DNA from: Camillea tinctor
Taxonomy: Eukaryota; Ascomycota; Sordariomycetes; Xylariales; Xylariaceae
Reading direction: 5' to 3'
DNA: 64,000 nucleotides
NCBI GenBank assembly: GCA_022578605.1
Contig: MU394071.1
Span: 124,001 to 188,000, forward strand
Shown here piece by piece: positions 21,865 to 33,735 of this stretch. The notes beneath the pieces were generated by a model, which ran no database searches, had not been told where the DNA came from, and worked only from the letters and a program-made list of their open reading frames with translations. The position numbers and the translations under genes were made by a program. The stretch's first letter is position 1. Each line of letters begins with the position of its first letter.

Positions 21865-23791
21865 GTATGTAGTAACACGATAAACTGCTTAAGCCTGCGT
21901 CAATCAGTTGCCTGATATGCACACCACGAAAGCTTCTGCGTTACCGAACAAGTCGGTCAGAAGAGTATGGAGTATATTTCCACATCCGATTCTTCTACTG
22001 GTTCAGGATCCTGTCACATAATGGCGGTGATCCACGTCTCTAATGATGCTTTGCAGAAGCTTGGCAGGGTCAAACTGGCACTCTAATACAACTTTTGCCA
22101 GTGCGTTGCAAGCATATCCGATTTCAGGTTGGCAGAGAACTTTCCTCGGCACCACCAGGGGCAAGTCAAGCCGAAGCACATCTCTGACAAGATACTTGAC
22201 ATGGAGAGCGGGATGCTCCCATTCCACTGGGGCCTGTGGAGCGACCCCCCTGTTCCCCTGTTCGACACCAAAAAAAGCACAGGCATGACTGTGGACGACA
22301 GGAGTTTCTAGACACTTTGGTTGGACGGACCCTAGTCGATCTGCGTCTCGCTATGGCGAAAGAGGTCAAGAAAAAGAAAACAAGTCCAGAGGATGTTTCA
22401 ATTGTTGTAAAAAAGTAGATCCGCACGCTAATGTTAGCTTGGTGATCATCGATTGATCAATCTGGAGCTCCCACGAACTTGAAAGCCATCAGATTCAAAC
22501 TACCATGTACATGTAATAGCAAGTCGTGTTGTCTTCGGCTGTTTTTCCAACTTGTCTATCCTTCTAACCTATCCTCAGACTTCTCGTCGAAACCTAATGA
22601 GATTTTTTATCTTTTTCCTTTTTCACGAAACTGAGTCTCAGCAACTCTTAACTGTCTCAACTCTAGCTCCTTTCTTAGTGTTTACCAACCTATAAGAGAA
22701 CTATTACCTACTGTACGGCTCGAGATACATCAGTTTACAAAACTAACTATATACTAACTAACGGCCTTCAGCTAATTAGGACGGCGGGCAAACGCCACCA
22801 TCTGATCTCGATAGCACATGATACTTTATTAATCTTTGCCTCGCCCGTTTACCCGTCAGGGGTGTTTAAACAAGCTAACAAGGCGCCATCTTCGAACATA
22901 GCTTCCCGTCGTCATCCTCAACACAAACCTCCCGGATGGTTTGGACACTAAGGAACGATTCTTAATCCATCTTCTTAGCATACGGAGTTATTATTCCGTT
23001 CCACGGCTCGACACATAACGTGGGAAGTTGAGAATACATATATGTGTGCTATAGGTCCTAGGTTCGATCAATCGCATTAACAAGTTTGTCTTGCCATCAG
23101 GAATAGTGACGGCACGCCACAGCTTTGCCTAGCCGGAGCCTCCAATCAGCTGTGTGCCCTCGCTTTGATACATCCAAGACATTTTGGTGTAGTCTCAAGG
23201 TTTCCGTGTCTAGAAGCCTGGATCCTACCGGCTACCAGCGCACGCGAGGGTGTATATTTGGATGAAAAGAAGGTTCAAGACATTGACCTTCCCCCACATT
23301 CGCCATACTTGTGATAGGCACGTTCCGTGTCTTCGACAATTCTTGCCATCCATTCACGTATACTCGACCGTTTGAGCTATTGGAAATAGCTAGCTACTGC
23401 TGCGAAACCAGTTCCTGGACTGTGATATTCGATCTTATCTCCTGTGCGTCGTGGTTTTTTGGTCTCAGGGAGCAGCCACAGCCGGAACCGCCGAGCCGAA
23501 CTTATATTTACCCCTTTCCCCGAGCATCAACGTCTCTTCGGAGGCATCTCTGCCGTAGCCCTGGCGGCCTACGATACAGCCCCGCCGAACGTCCTTGTAC
23601 CGGCTTACGGACTCGGCGCGGCCGCGCCATCGACGCAACATTATGCAGAACAGTCTACGCCGCCGTACACCGTCGAGAGCGGCTTTGAGGATAGCCAGTT
23701 TGAGGTCCCGACCCCAAAGCGGCGGAAGCTATCTGACCCGAGGGCGGGCAATATAAAAAACACAACGACTAAGACTCCCACGACCACTAAT
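18452..23791. other. 5.3-kb gene-poor region
   Basis: I found no gene I can defend. Frames at about 20107-20412 and 22003-22426 have no splice logic or known motif. The stretch contains a tetranucleotide satellite at 21751-21870. Its right end probably holds the promoter and possibly a 5' exon of the Zn2Cys6 gene, because the frame from about 23640 to 23791 reads as plausible protein. Confidence 0.5.
21751..21870. repeat. compound tetranucleotide microsatellite
   Basis: Consecutive blocks of GCCT/CTGC, then TGTA, then TCTG units run for about 100 bp, with CTGTCCGT-like half units at the left. It is strand-asymmetric (C/T on plus). No coding frame is credible through it. Confidence 0.9.
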
Positions 23792-26270
23792 ATGTCTGCT
23801 TCAGATCCAGTGTTAGCAAAGAGCAAGAGGGTGCGGACGGGATGTTTAACCTGCAGGGAACGGCATTTGAAATGTGATGAGGGGACGCCGATATGTAGAA
23901 ATTGCAAAAAGAGCAATAGGGAATGCAAACGCGGTGTGCGGCTAAATTTCATCGACATGACCTGCAAAGAACCACCATATATACCACCGACCGCCGAGTG
24001 GGCAGGTATGATTGAAAATGAGGAGTACATGGTACGGGGCAGAACTGACGCTTTGTACAGTTCAATTCCAAGACGAATCCCGTTTAATCGCTTCTGAGTA
24101 CCAAGGAGGCTTAGGAAGATATGCCAAGTTCAATACCCAGGTTGTCACACCACCTCAGGAGTCTCATATCGAGTCTGCTTTGCGACGCCAGTCTCTAGCG
24201 ATAGAACACGCAGAACAGGCAACATTAGATCATAGGTCGCCAGCAATGATACAAACACCACACTCGTTATACTATAGCGATCGAGTCCCGGCACATTCAG
24301 ATCTTATGACAGAAGCACAGATACACTCGAGAAAAAGCAGCGTCGCGTCGTTCATGGCGCCTCTAAGCTCGGCGCATTCAAGCGCTTACGGCAACATCAT
24401 CTCGGATTCGTATAGCTTGATTAAAGATGAAGGTAGCCGTGCTCCTTCTCATCACGGCTACAAGGGTAGCGATGTATCAACCGCCGCTTCTGTGGCCGGC
24501 TTCACTGGTGCCGGACCTCCATCTACGGTTCGGGGTTCAGGGAGTCATAACGTCGGTGCGAGTCCTGAGACAGGTATGATGACACCCCCGAACGATAAAA
24601 ATGGAGAGCGAGAATATCTCAACTCGCCCGAGGAATTACGTTTCATGCAAGTATTCGTTTCAGAAGTGGGCATATGGATGGATAGCCTGGACAAGGAAAA
24701 GCATTTCTCGCGTTTAGTCCCTTACCAGGCTTTGAAGTGTCCCATGCTTCTAAATGCGCTCTTAGCTTGCGGCGTCAAGCATCTAACCCTCACCCAGCAA
24801 TATAGTGACGATAAAGCCCTCTTCTACTATGATACAGCAACAACACAACTCTTACGTAGCCTACAGAACCCCGAGCGCGATACAGCTGAGTGTGCTGCTA
24901 CAGCTGTAGTGCTCAACGTTTACGAGATTATGAGCGAGAAACCGACGCAGCGCATGAGCCATATCGCAGGTGCCCGCGCTCTCATACGAGAATGCGGATG
25001 GAACGCCAAGAGCAAAGGGCTCGGCGCTGCGTGCTTCTGGTTGAATGTTGGCATGGAGCTGCTTTCTTGCCTCGCGTTCAACTGGCAGACAGCTTGGGAG
25101 CCAGATCAGTGGGGTGTGGACATGGATTTTAGCACGGAGAAGGACACGGGGAACGAGGAGATCTGGGTCCACCGGATCTTCTACATAGTGGCCAAGATCG
25201 CCAATTTCCGTGCCAGCATCCCCAAGTTCCAGGAACCAAGCCCGCATGATGAGCAGATCCGCCTCCAGGCCCGATCCGCTGAGTGGGAACGCCTCAAGAA
25301 GATGTGCGATGACTGGAACAATGCTTGCCCCAGACCCATGCACCCGTTTGGGTATCTACCGCCCTCGAAACAAGCAGGCTCCAAGTCTCTATTCCCTAAC
25401 ATCTGGTATGTGTCCTCTCCCTCTGCTCTTCCAACACTTCAGGCTGTACTCGGAGAATATCCCACGCTGATGCATTGATACTATAGGCTCATCAAGCGCG
25501 CTGCCGTTGTCGGAAGACTGTACTACCACATGGCCCAATGTCTCCTTGCACAAGTGAACCCTCGATGGTGCAAGGATTCGCAAGAAGCACGCACCATTCA
25601 ACAGCACCATGCGCACCAGGTTTGCGGTATTGTAGCACATACCGAGGACCGTGGTGTCGCATCCGTGTCGATCCGGTCACTGGCCATCGTCGCTGAGATC
25701 CTCACGGACTTAGCTGAACAGCAAGAGGTCGTCACCACGCTCGAGAAGATAGACCGAGAAACGGGATGGAAGCTCAGCGGCGTCGTCACGGGCCTTAAGA
25801 AGACCTGGGGGTGGGAGCAAATGGGCCAGCCGAGCCTGGCGGCGCAATTCCTCTCCCCGGCCGATAGTAATGGGAAGACCGCGAGGGGAGTAGCCCAACC
25901 ACAACAATCCCAAACTCAACCTCAACAGCAGCAAGCTCAGAAACACGCACAACCGCATCAATTCCAGCAGATGGACCGCATGGTCGCCGCGCCGACTAGG
26001 CGGTCCACTATACAGACTACTACGCCGCCGCAACAACAGCAACAGCAACAGCAGACGCTATCCACGACCTCGAGACGCGGCTCCCAGCATCAGCAGCAAG
26101 CTCACGGTCCAGTGCAAGCCGCGCAGCACACACAGGCCCTTGCGGCACCCCGCCCAATGCGTGTCAACCCGCTGAGCTTCGCCGACTTCAGCCTCCCTAA
26201 CCACCCCTATCAGAACTGGTACGAGCCGCCAAGCCGGTCCAACGCTTATAGTTCCCAGGGATTGATGTAG
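23792..26270 (+). CDS. Zn(II)2Cys6 transcription factor with fungal-specific domain
   Basis: A fungal binuclear-zinc-cluster regulator. Exons are 23792-24005, 24061-25405 and 25487-26270, giving 780 residues from the first in-frame ATG. The zinc cluster is near residues 14-41 ([28 protein letters not shown], Cys spacing C-x2-C-x6-C-x5-C-x2-C-x6-C). It is followed by the conserved linker through the first intron into [12 protein letters not shown]. The middle region has a fungal-specific regulatory domain (about 230-560). The tail is Gln-rich with a nine-Gln run. The frame stays open upstream of the ATG to about 23444 and the peptide there ([19 protein letters not shown], then PKRRKL, a likely nuclear signal) looks coding. 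The true start is therefore probably in an earlier exon I could not place. The target genes are unknown. Confidence 0.85.
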
Positions 26271-28870
26271 TTCTTGGTGTTCATTGCTTGTTTCTTCCTT
26301 TCAAACTTTTTGGGTTATCTCCGTTTCGCGGTATGGGTCAAGGTTAGGAGGGAAGATGAGGAAAAGAAGACTAATGTCTTAAAAGGGTATAAGGTGGGGG
26401 GTGGTGGTTGGCGTTCTCATTGGGGGAAAAAGGGGGGGGAGGCATTCCACACTGGATATCCCCTTAACTGGAAGTGAGGAAAAGGGGAAAGGGGAAAGGG
26501 ATGATCTTCAAACCACCAACTATTCGTACAAAGCTATACTTCATGTTGTCTCTACGGTCTGTATAAATCATCGTTATTGTTATTACTGCTTCGCTTATGG
26601 GTCGGCATCGGTATTCGCATTGGCAGCGGCATTCTTGGTACAGCATCGGCGTCGGCGACGGTGGCAATGGCGATATCTTTTTGGGATCTTTTCGGGGTTT
26701 TTTTTTTTTTTTTTGGTCTGATATCTCGAAGCTTAGTTGATGTTGGAAAGAATTTGATCTTCGGGGTTTGGTTGCTTACCTACCTAGTCAGCCTCTACTA
26801 ACTGCTTTTACTCTATTACTCGCAATTGTGTGTCTACGTGTACCCATAGTTGATGTAAGAAGCGGGAGCGCCTACCGGAACAGGCCGGGTGGACCTTGGG
26901 GATGCATTGATCGGCTAAGGCTCCCAATGCACTCTACGAGGATTGTTGTGATCGTAATAATTAGACCCATTCATGGGGTGAGTTGGGTATTAAGACTAGG
27001 GTTATCATGTGTAGAAATGGCAACTCCTCCCTGAATAGCTAGGTTGAGCCAAGAAAAGCGTAACATGTCGTAAACTTTTAGATAGTAGTCAGGAATAGAT
27101 GGCCTAGACCGAGATGAGTGTAGAACTTTCATCTAAGCCTCGCCTATCTGGTGGATCATGAATACGCCTCATAAGTGAAGTGAGTGCTTCTTCTTTCAAT
27201 CCTTGTTTACTAGCTCTTCATTCGAAGGAAGATATTTACTATGTAAGGAGATTTAATTGTCATATGGGACATGTCAGAGATATGAGAAACTACTCACCCA
27301 CACGATGGATGTATGCACAACAATCCTTGCATGTATAAATACCTTCTACTAGAATCTTGAGTACGATAATTTATTACCATTTTGAAACCCCCTATCTAAG
27401 GGGAATAGGAAAGAGGCTGAAGAGAAGGGGGGGGGGGGGGGGGGCTAATCAACAGTAATCGGTCTCCTTGCCCAACTGAAAACAGGAAATTGGCTGCATT
27501 TGGAGAGGAAAATGAGGTAGTAACATATAGTTAAGGGTTACTCTCAGGAATCTTTCGTCCTCTAGACTTTCGCCGAAAAGGGTGATATGTGTGTTTCTAC
27601 CCCCCTCGGAACTTTCTACTACTTCCGAGATGTATGCTTACACTCTCGTTGTATGTTTATCGCGTCGGATATTGACCCAACTCGAAAATCCTAGCTAGGA
27701 GGCCGTGTGCTACGAGGTAAATTCTTCTTCGAGTTCTGAGGACTCTGTTTAGGTGAGATAGTTGTAGCGGTAGCGTGGAAATCTACGCTGTTGCATTTGA
27801 AGGCATTATATAAGACTAGACCTGAAATGCTGACTATCGTAGGTTGCATTACCACTTTTATTATATGAAGCAAGAATGACCATTAGTCTTCTATATTAGT
27901 CTTCTATACTAGTGTTTGTAGAAACCCTGAGCAGATAACGTGCTAAAGTTAAACATTGAATGTCCGATTTCCACGGCGTCTGGCATCTGCTATACTCTAA
28001 GACTTACTTACATGTAAAATGGACGCGTAGTATTTTGCAGATACTTCACGCAAGTTCAATCCTCGTTTCCCCCTTACGAAACAAAAAAAAAGGAAAAAAA
28101 GGATAGAGACCATTCTCGATGGCTTCGTGCATGAGATGGGTATCAAAACTGCCTACACTAGGGGTGGTTTAGTAGTGTAGGATATATCGCGTGGTCCAGA
28201 GGTGATGGTGATATGAAAATCACCTGCAGATGTAGAAGTAATACACCTGCAGGCCTCGAAGTGGCCGAGGTATGGGACAAAATATTGCTCCAAATTGGTT
28301 CAAGTTGCGCTTTAGCTACACTCTATGCGCAAGTCACCCTTCCTTACCTGCCTATGAGATGAAATACCTGAACCCCCTTCGACGCTAAAAGATCTAGAAC
28401 ATCTAAAGAGACTGTAAAATTCCCTGAGGACTATTTCACCAGTCTCGCAAGCGCTTAGTTCTACCCACCAAGAGCTCTACGTGACGTATTCTTTTCACCC
28501 TGCCTCGACACTATCTGCAGCATTTTTAAGGGACATTCTAGCTTTATCTGCAACATTTGAGGAAAACGATGCACATTGAGGAGATTATAATGTACCAATT
28601 TGACCTCTACATGTGTCCCCCCTTTCGGACCCTTGATGTCTCTACCATTACTACTAGGTAGTTGTGATGATCTATTGCCAACTTAGCCATCTCTATACCG
28701 TGCCTGGGCCACTCGATGGGGTTTACCCTCCCCAAGGCGGGTCACCTTAATCAACCCATGACTCGTCAATATGTCTATCCAATCCGGAGATGAAACTGTT
28801 TCACAGCATGATCGTTTGAGTGAGCCATACGAGCGTGGATGCAAAAGGACGTAAAAGTTATAATATCACC
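26271..28870. other. 2.6-kb gene-poor region
   Basis: The 3' flank of the transcription factor, then sequence without credible frames. It contains a run of 18 G at 27427-27444 and a 9-bp inverted repeat CCTACACTA / TAGTGTAGG at 28152-28181. A GTTCAATCC string near 28050 resembles a tRNA T-arm, but the rest of a tRNA is absent. Confidence 0.5.
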
Positions 28871-29542
28871 TCAGAGATCTTGTAGATAGTGAGCTTTGAA
28901 TTTCTTGTTCGCACGATCGGCCGAACGATACTGGAACTGGTCTCCGTGGATCTCGAAGCTAAACAGTTTCGCATCATCTCCTTCTCGTGCCGGGACGTCG
29001 ATACGGAACATGGTCTTCTCCTTCGGCACGGTTCTGACCTTGTTCTGCTTGGTGATGATTTCAAACGTGAAGCGCGAGTCTTTGATCACGATACCCCGTA
29101 TGCCGACGCGACTGGGACAGCTGCTCCTCGACACAACCATCTCGGCGCCGTGGAAGTCGGCAGCGCTCAGCTTGGCGGCGGCGCCTTGGCCACCATTATA
29201 TAGTTCGCCCCCAAGGATCTCCCGAATGTAACCAAGCCACAGCCGATTCAGGGGCTCGAAGATGGAATATTTCTGGCCCTCCTTCGGGACTTCATAGAGG
29301 CCTCGCCGCCGGCGCTCACGGGCAGAGAGGGGCTTCGGCTTGAGGGCCTTGGCGCGCTTCTGCTTCTCATCGCGAGCCTTCCGCCTAGCCTCCCGGGCAT
29401 TGGATGGCGGCGGGGAGCTTGGCTTGAGAAATAGAGGTCGGTGCTGGATCTTCTCAGTGTAGAGTCTGTTAGCGCTGTCCGGGCTATGGGCGCGCGCCAG
29501 GAGTTGCTGGGTCAAGGATTGACTCTCGTTATTTGGGGCCAT
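28871..29542 (-). CDS. POP4: RNase P/MRP subunit Pop4 (Rpp29)
   Basis: Protein subunit of the nuclear ribonucleoproteins RNase P and RNase MRP, which process tRNA 5' ends and rRNA. It is a single exon of 223 residues. The start is the ATG giving MAPNNESQ; an upstream GTG in the same frame is not needed. The N-terminal half is basic and helical (ARRKARDEKQKRAKALKPK). The C-terminal half (about 110-223) is the UPF0086/Rpp29 Sm-like barrel, with LNRLWLGYIREIL, the strand segment FHGAEMVVSRSSCPSRVGIRG and KDSRFTFEIIT. The length matches fungal orthologues. It is divergent from the acyltransferase gene. The identification is firm. Confidence 0.92.
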   Translation of the reverse strand: MAPNNESQSLTQQLLARAHSPDSANRLYTEKIQHRPLFLKPSSPPPSNAREARRKARDEKQKRAKALKPKPLSARERRRRGLYEVPKEGQKYSIFEPLNRLWLGYIREILGGELYNGGQGAAAKLSAADFHGAEMVVSRSSCPSRVGIRGIVIKDSRFTFEIITKQNKVRTVPKEKTMFRIDVPAREGDDAKLFSFEIHGDQFQYRSADRANKKFKAHYLQDL

Positions 29543-30289
29543 CTTGTAGGTTGTCACATTTTTGCGTGGATGGGTTATTAGCTAATGATTCCTTGGCGAA
29601 GGCGAGAGAGATATGTTATGGATGAAGAAGATGATTTAGATTTTGGTATTGAAGCTTGATAAGTTTCTTTATCTTATCAAAGTGGAACCTGTCTAACCTA
29701 ACCTAACCTAGTGAACTATACCAGCTGTAAGCTAATATCTCATTGGCTAAATACTCATTGGTTAGCATGGTGTTAAGGTGCCTATGACATGATAAAATTG
29801 GAATTTGTAGCTTTTTTTTCTTTTTTTAAGGTTTCCAGGTACATATTGTATGGGGTAATTTACATGTTCACATGCGCCAGACCTCGGCATTTACCTGTGT
29901 ACCTTAACCAAGTTGCTCCACCCGGCCGTTAGCTTAGTTGTTACTTACATAGTACTTACATCCATACACTAACCTTACCTAGTACCTACACCCCCGTCAA
30001 TCGGTGGTCGGCTTTGTGCTTCAACTCAACAACTTTCTCTCCTTCAACATTCATTTTCATCTCATCGCCAGTTCGGCTACCTGGGAACCTATTTGATTAT
30101 TTTCTGCCTTTTGTCTGGAAACGTTGCTCTTCTCAGGCAAATCGTCCTTTGGTATTGACCATGTCTCCGATAGCTATTACTTACTTGCTAGTATATTCTT
30201 AGCGGTAGATATCATCTAACCTCCTAATTGAAGCTATTCATACCTGCTATTGCTAAACCCCTAATCTAATCCTATACCACTCCTACACC
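29543..30289. promoter_or_regulatory. divergent promoter of POP4 and the acyltransferase
   Basis: About 750 bp. It contains three CCTAA units in a row near 29694-29708, A/T-rich stretches and C/T-rich 5' leader sequence before the acyltransferase start. No gene is seen. Confidence 0.5.
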
Positions 30290-33022
30290 ATGACTCGAGA
30301 CAACGACCCCTCGCGCGATTCTGCGCCCGATTTACAGATACTGGGCGACCAGATTACACTCCAGCCGCGGAGTTATGTCGAAGCCCGTCGCGATGTCGAC
30401 CACGAGGAAGCTCTCATGCATCACATGGCCCGCTTTCGATCCGAACCTCTACAGTGCGCACCCTCAATCTTCAATTGAGCTCACTGCGCAAAGATCAATC
30501 CCGGGCTGACGATACACTCCCCAATTAGATTCCTTCGCGAAGTCTCCCTCTATGTTTCCGGCACAGGCTGGCGGGCCTACGATAAAGTCATCGGCCAACC
30601 CATATTCTATCCCGGCTTCTCTGAACAGATGAAAAACTCCGTCGTATCGACCGCCCTATTGCAAAAGCGCATATCGCAATTGGCCGAGAGGCGATTGGAA
30701 GTCGAAGAAAAAGAGGGCTGGCTCAACAGGACAGATAAAGACTTCGCCATGAAGAAAGCCCATAGGCGATCTGTCATCGAGACCGGAATACAGCAGGTGG
30801 CTGAGAAATTGACCAACGATATGATATGCAAGTTCGAGAGTAAAACGTTTATTCGGGGAGCATATTATCTCACTACACAACTGCTGACTCGCGCTTATCA
30901 TCAAGGTTGACAGCCCAAGCACCCGTCGCCTCAGACTTGTATACTAACTGCTTGGATAGGAATACATGTTTCTAGTGAGGAGGTCTTGAGACTCAGGAAG
31001 GTCGCCGAAGAGGCCGAGGCCAAAAAACAGAGCATTATTTTCCTACCATCGCACCGATCCCACGTCGACTATGTTTCAATGCAACTCATCTGCTACCGTC
31101 TGGGCTTGGCTTTACCGGTTGTCGTTGCCGGGGATAATCTGAACTTCCCTGTTGTGGGGAGTTTTCTACAACATGCTGGTGAGTAGCAAAATATTCCCCA
31201 GCTTTCCTTCAAAAGGGGGGAAAGGGCTAACACTCTAAAGGCGCCATGTGGATTCGTCGGTCTTTCGGGAATGACACCTTGTATACAACTCTGGTACAAG
31301 CATATATAGACACTTTACTCCAAGGAGGATACAATTTCGAATGTTTTATCGAAGGAGGTCGGTCGCGGACGGGAAAGCTACTGTCCCCCAAATTCGGTAT
31401 TTTGAGTTTTATCCTCGACAGTCTGCTATCTGGCCGAGTAGAGGACGCCGTCATTTGTCCCGTGAGCACGCAATACGACAAAGTTATTGAGACGGAGGGC
31501 TATGTCACAGAGCTTCTAGGCGTCCCTAAAAAGAAGGAGAACCTCGCGGATTTCCTGAGCGGTGGCTCATCTGTCCTGTCCTTGAAACTAGGCAGGGTAG
31601 ACGTTCGTTTCCACGAGCCTTGGAGTTTGCGGAAGTTCATTGATGAACAGTTAACGAAACTAAACAAACCCCTTACGAATACAAGCCTCGTTATGGATAC
31701 CCCCGAAAATACTGCTTTAAGGCAGAAACTGTTAAGAATTATGGGCTACAAAGTTCTTTCGGATATTAACGATGTGTCTGTGGTTATGCCTACAGCTTTG
31801 ATCGGAACCGTTCTCCTGACCCTCAGAGGCCGGGGTGTAGGAAAGGCCGAATTGATGCGTCGCATAGAGTGGCTTATCGCCCGAGTCGGCGCCAAGGGTG
31901 GTCGCGTCGCTCACTTCGGAAATGCACCTCTTTCCGATGTAGTTGAAAGGGGGTTAGATGTCCTTGGTAAGGACCTTGTTGGGGTGATACAGGGACTAGC
32001 AGAGCCGACCTATTACGCCGTCGATCGATTTCAACTCTCTTTCTATCGAAACATGACGATCCATCTATTTATATTGGAGGCTTTGGTGAGCGCTAGCATG
32101 TATATGCAAGTAAAGCGAGGTGGCGGTCCTGCACATCAAGATATATCATATACTGCCCTCCGAGACCAGGTGCTATTCTTATCCTCGCTCTTTCGTGGTG
32201 AATTTATTTTCCCTAGTGAGGGATTAGCTACAAACCTAGAAAGGACACTGACTGGATTGGAAAACGACCGAGTGATAACCCTCAAGAGAGATGAAAAAGG
32301 GGCAATATTTAGTATTGGCCTGGCAGACGAGGAGCGGCTTGCTGGCCGAGAGAACTATGACTTTTACTGTTTCCTGATCTGGCCATTTATTGAAGCTAGC
32401 TGGTTAGCCGCTATCTCCATTATGGGACTTACGCCTCCACTTGGACAGAAGGATGATATCTGGATTGAGGTTACAAAAGCGCAGAACACGGCACAACTGG
32501 TAAGCAATCTGCACAATATGCGCTATTGATGTGTGGATATGACACTGACTATACCTACCACAGTTGGGCAAAACATTGTACCATCAAGGAGATCTGAGTT
32601 ATTTTGAAGCAGTGAACAAGGAGACATTGAAGAATTCCTACCAACGCTTTCAGGAAGAAGGAATAATCTATACGGTCAAATCAAAGGACTCAAAGGTGCC
32701 TCCACGCCTGCGTCTTGCTTCTGAATGGACGCCGTCGCGTGACCCGAAAACTGGGGAACTTCAGGCATCGGGAAGACTTTGGGACTTCATTGAACGCATC
32801 GCATCTAGTCGACGCGAGGGCAAAAATAGGCGCGATGGCGCAACGGTCAGCACCCGGGTGCTTAGGCTTACGGATCTCCTCGGTAGAAAGCTATTCGACG
32901 ACGCCGCTGCGCCTGGAAGCCAGGCCGATGCGAAGTTAAGTGATGAGGAAGCAGCAAAACTAAAAGTGACGGTGAGAGCGGAGAGAAGGAGGAGAAAATT
33001 GGAGGGGCGCGCACACCTATGA
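30290..33022 (+). CDS. PlsB-type glycerol-3-phosphate/dihydroxyacetone-phosphate acyltransferase
   Basis: Acylates the sn-1 position of glycerol-3-phosphate or dihydroxyacetone phosphate, the first step of glycerolipid or ether-lipid synthesis. Exons are 30290-30453, 30529-30905, 30960-31178, 31241-32499 and 32564-33022, giving 825 residues. Motif I (H-x4-D) is seen in FLPSHRSHVDYVS. Motif II is in AGDNLNFPVVGSF. Motif III is IEGGRSRTGK, followed by VICPVST. The order fits PlsB/GPAT1/GNPAT and not the Sct1/Gpt2 type. The C-terminus ends in Ala-His-Leu, which fits the peroxisomal PTS1 pattern, as in mammalian GNPAT. A peroxisomal DHAP acyltransferase is therefore likely but not proven. All splice phases agree. 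Confidence 0.88.
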
Positions 33023-33735
33023 CAGCAGACCCCGGATTTCTGTACGCCGTAGGTTAGGATTAATGATGGATATGGCTCTGGATTTAAACCATGATATATG
33101 AAGTTCCCAACGGAAATTTTCCCCTTCTGTTCCCGTCTGAACATATATGTGAGACTATTTTTTAGACAGTTTCCGTATAGCTCCAAGTACATGCTCCGAT
33201 TACACGTCGGGTTTTCACTCTTTTGACGTAATTACAACACTACTACTGAAAATCACGAAACGGGAGCTCTCCCACCTCTTATCCGGAGCACAGTACTCCG
33301 GCAGAGGCCAATGCGCTAACCAGTATACTGCTGTAGTCCCGCATTTTCGTTGACCAACTACATCTCACAACTTACATGTCACTTAGATACCAAGAGCTCC
33401 GAATAACCTGGGGATATCCACCTGGAGGGCGTTCCCGTCTGGTAGCAAGGGGGGAAAGATATGGGTGAGCAGGCATAAGCACATATGCGGGGTGCTCCTC
33501 TATCGGCTCCGATTATTAATATTCATAGGCGGGCAGGTATACGATGCCAACCAAGTATTGGTGAAGCTCGAAAGTGGCATAGAAAAGGGGGCGGTCAGCA
33601 GCTTATCAGGTTTATTTATTCATAATTTTATTTTTCTAGTATTGACCTCCCGGAAACGAACGTCATATGCTCTTCCATATTCTGTTTTTTTATCGACTCT
33701 GCTTGATGCTCTTTACCCCTTTCTAAGCTGCGGAC
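33023..33735. other. intergenic, no gene seen
   Basis: This 700-bp stretch lies between the acyltransferase and the sugar transporter. A 6-bp hairpin CCGGAG / CTCCGG with a 7-base loop lies at about 33276-33294. On the minus strand it sits beside TGGTTAGCGC, which resembles a tRNA A box; no complete tRNA folds. Confidence 0.45.

Noticed and set aside
21645..21878. Frame across the tetranucleotide repeat
   Set aside because: Translation is a repeat of TDRQ-type residues created by the microsatellite.
22003..22426. Overlapping frames on both strands
   Set aside because: No recognised motif, early stops, no splice logic; could be a decayed gene but cannot be supported.
28040..28075. tRNA-like T-arm string GTTCAATCC
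   Set aside because: No D-arm, anticodon arm or acceptor stem can be paired around it.
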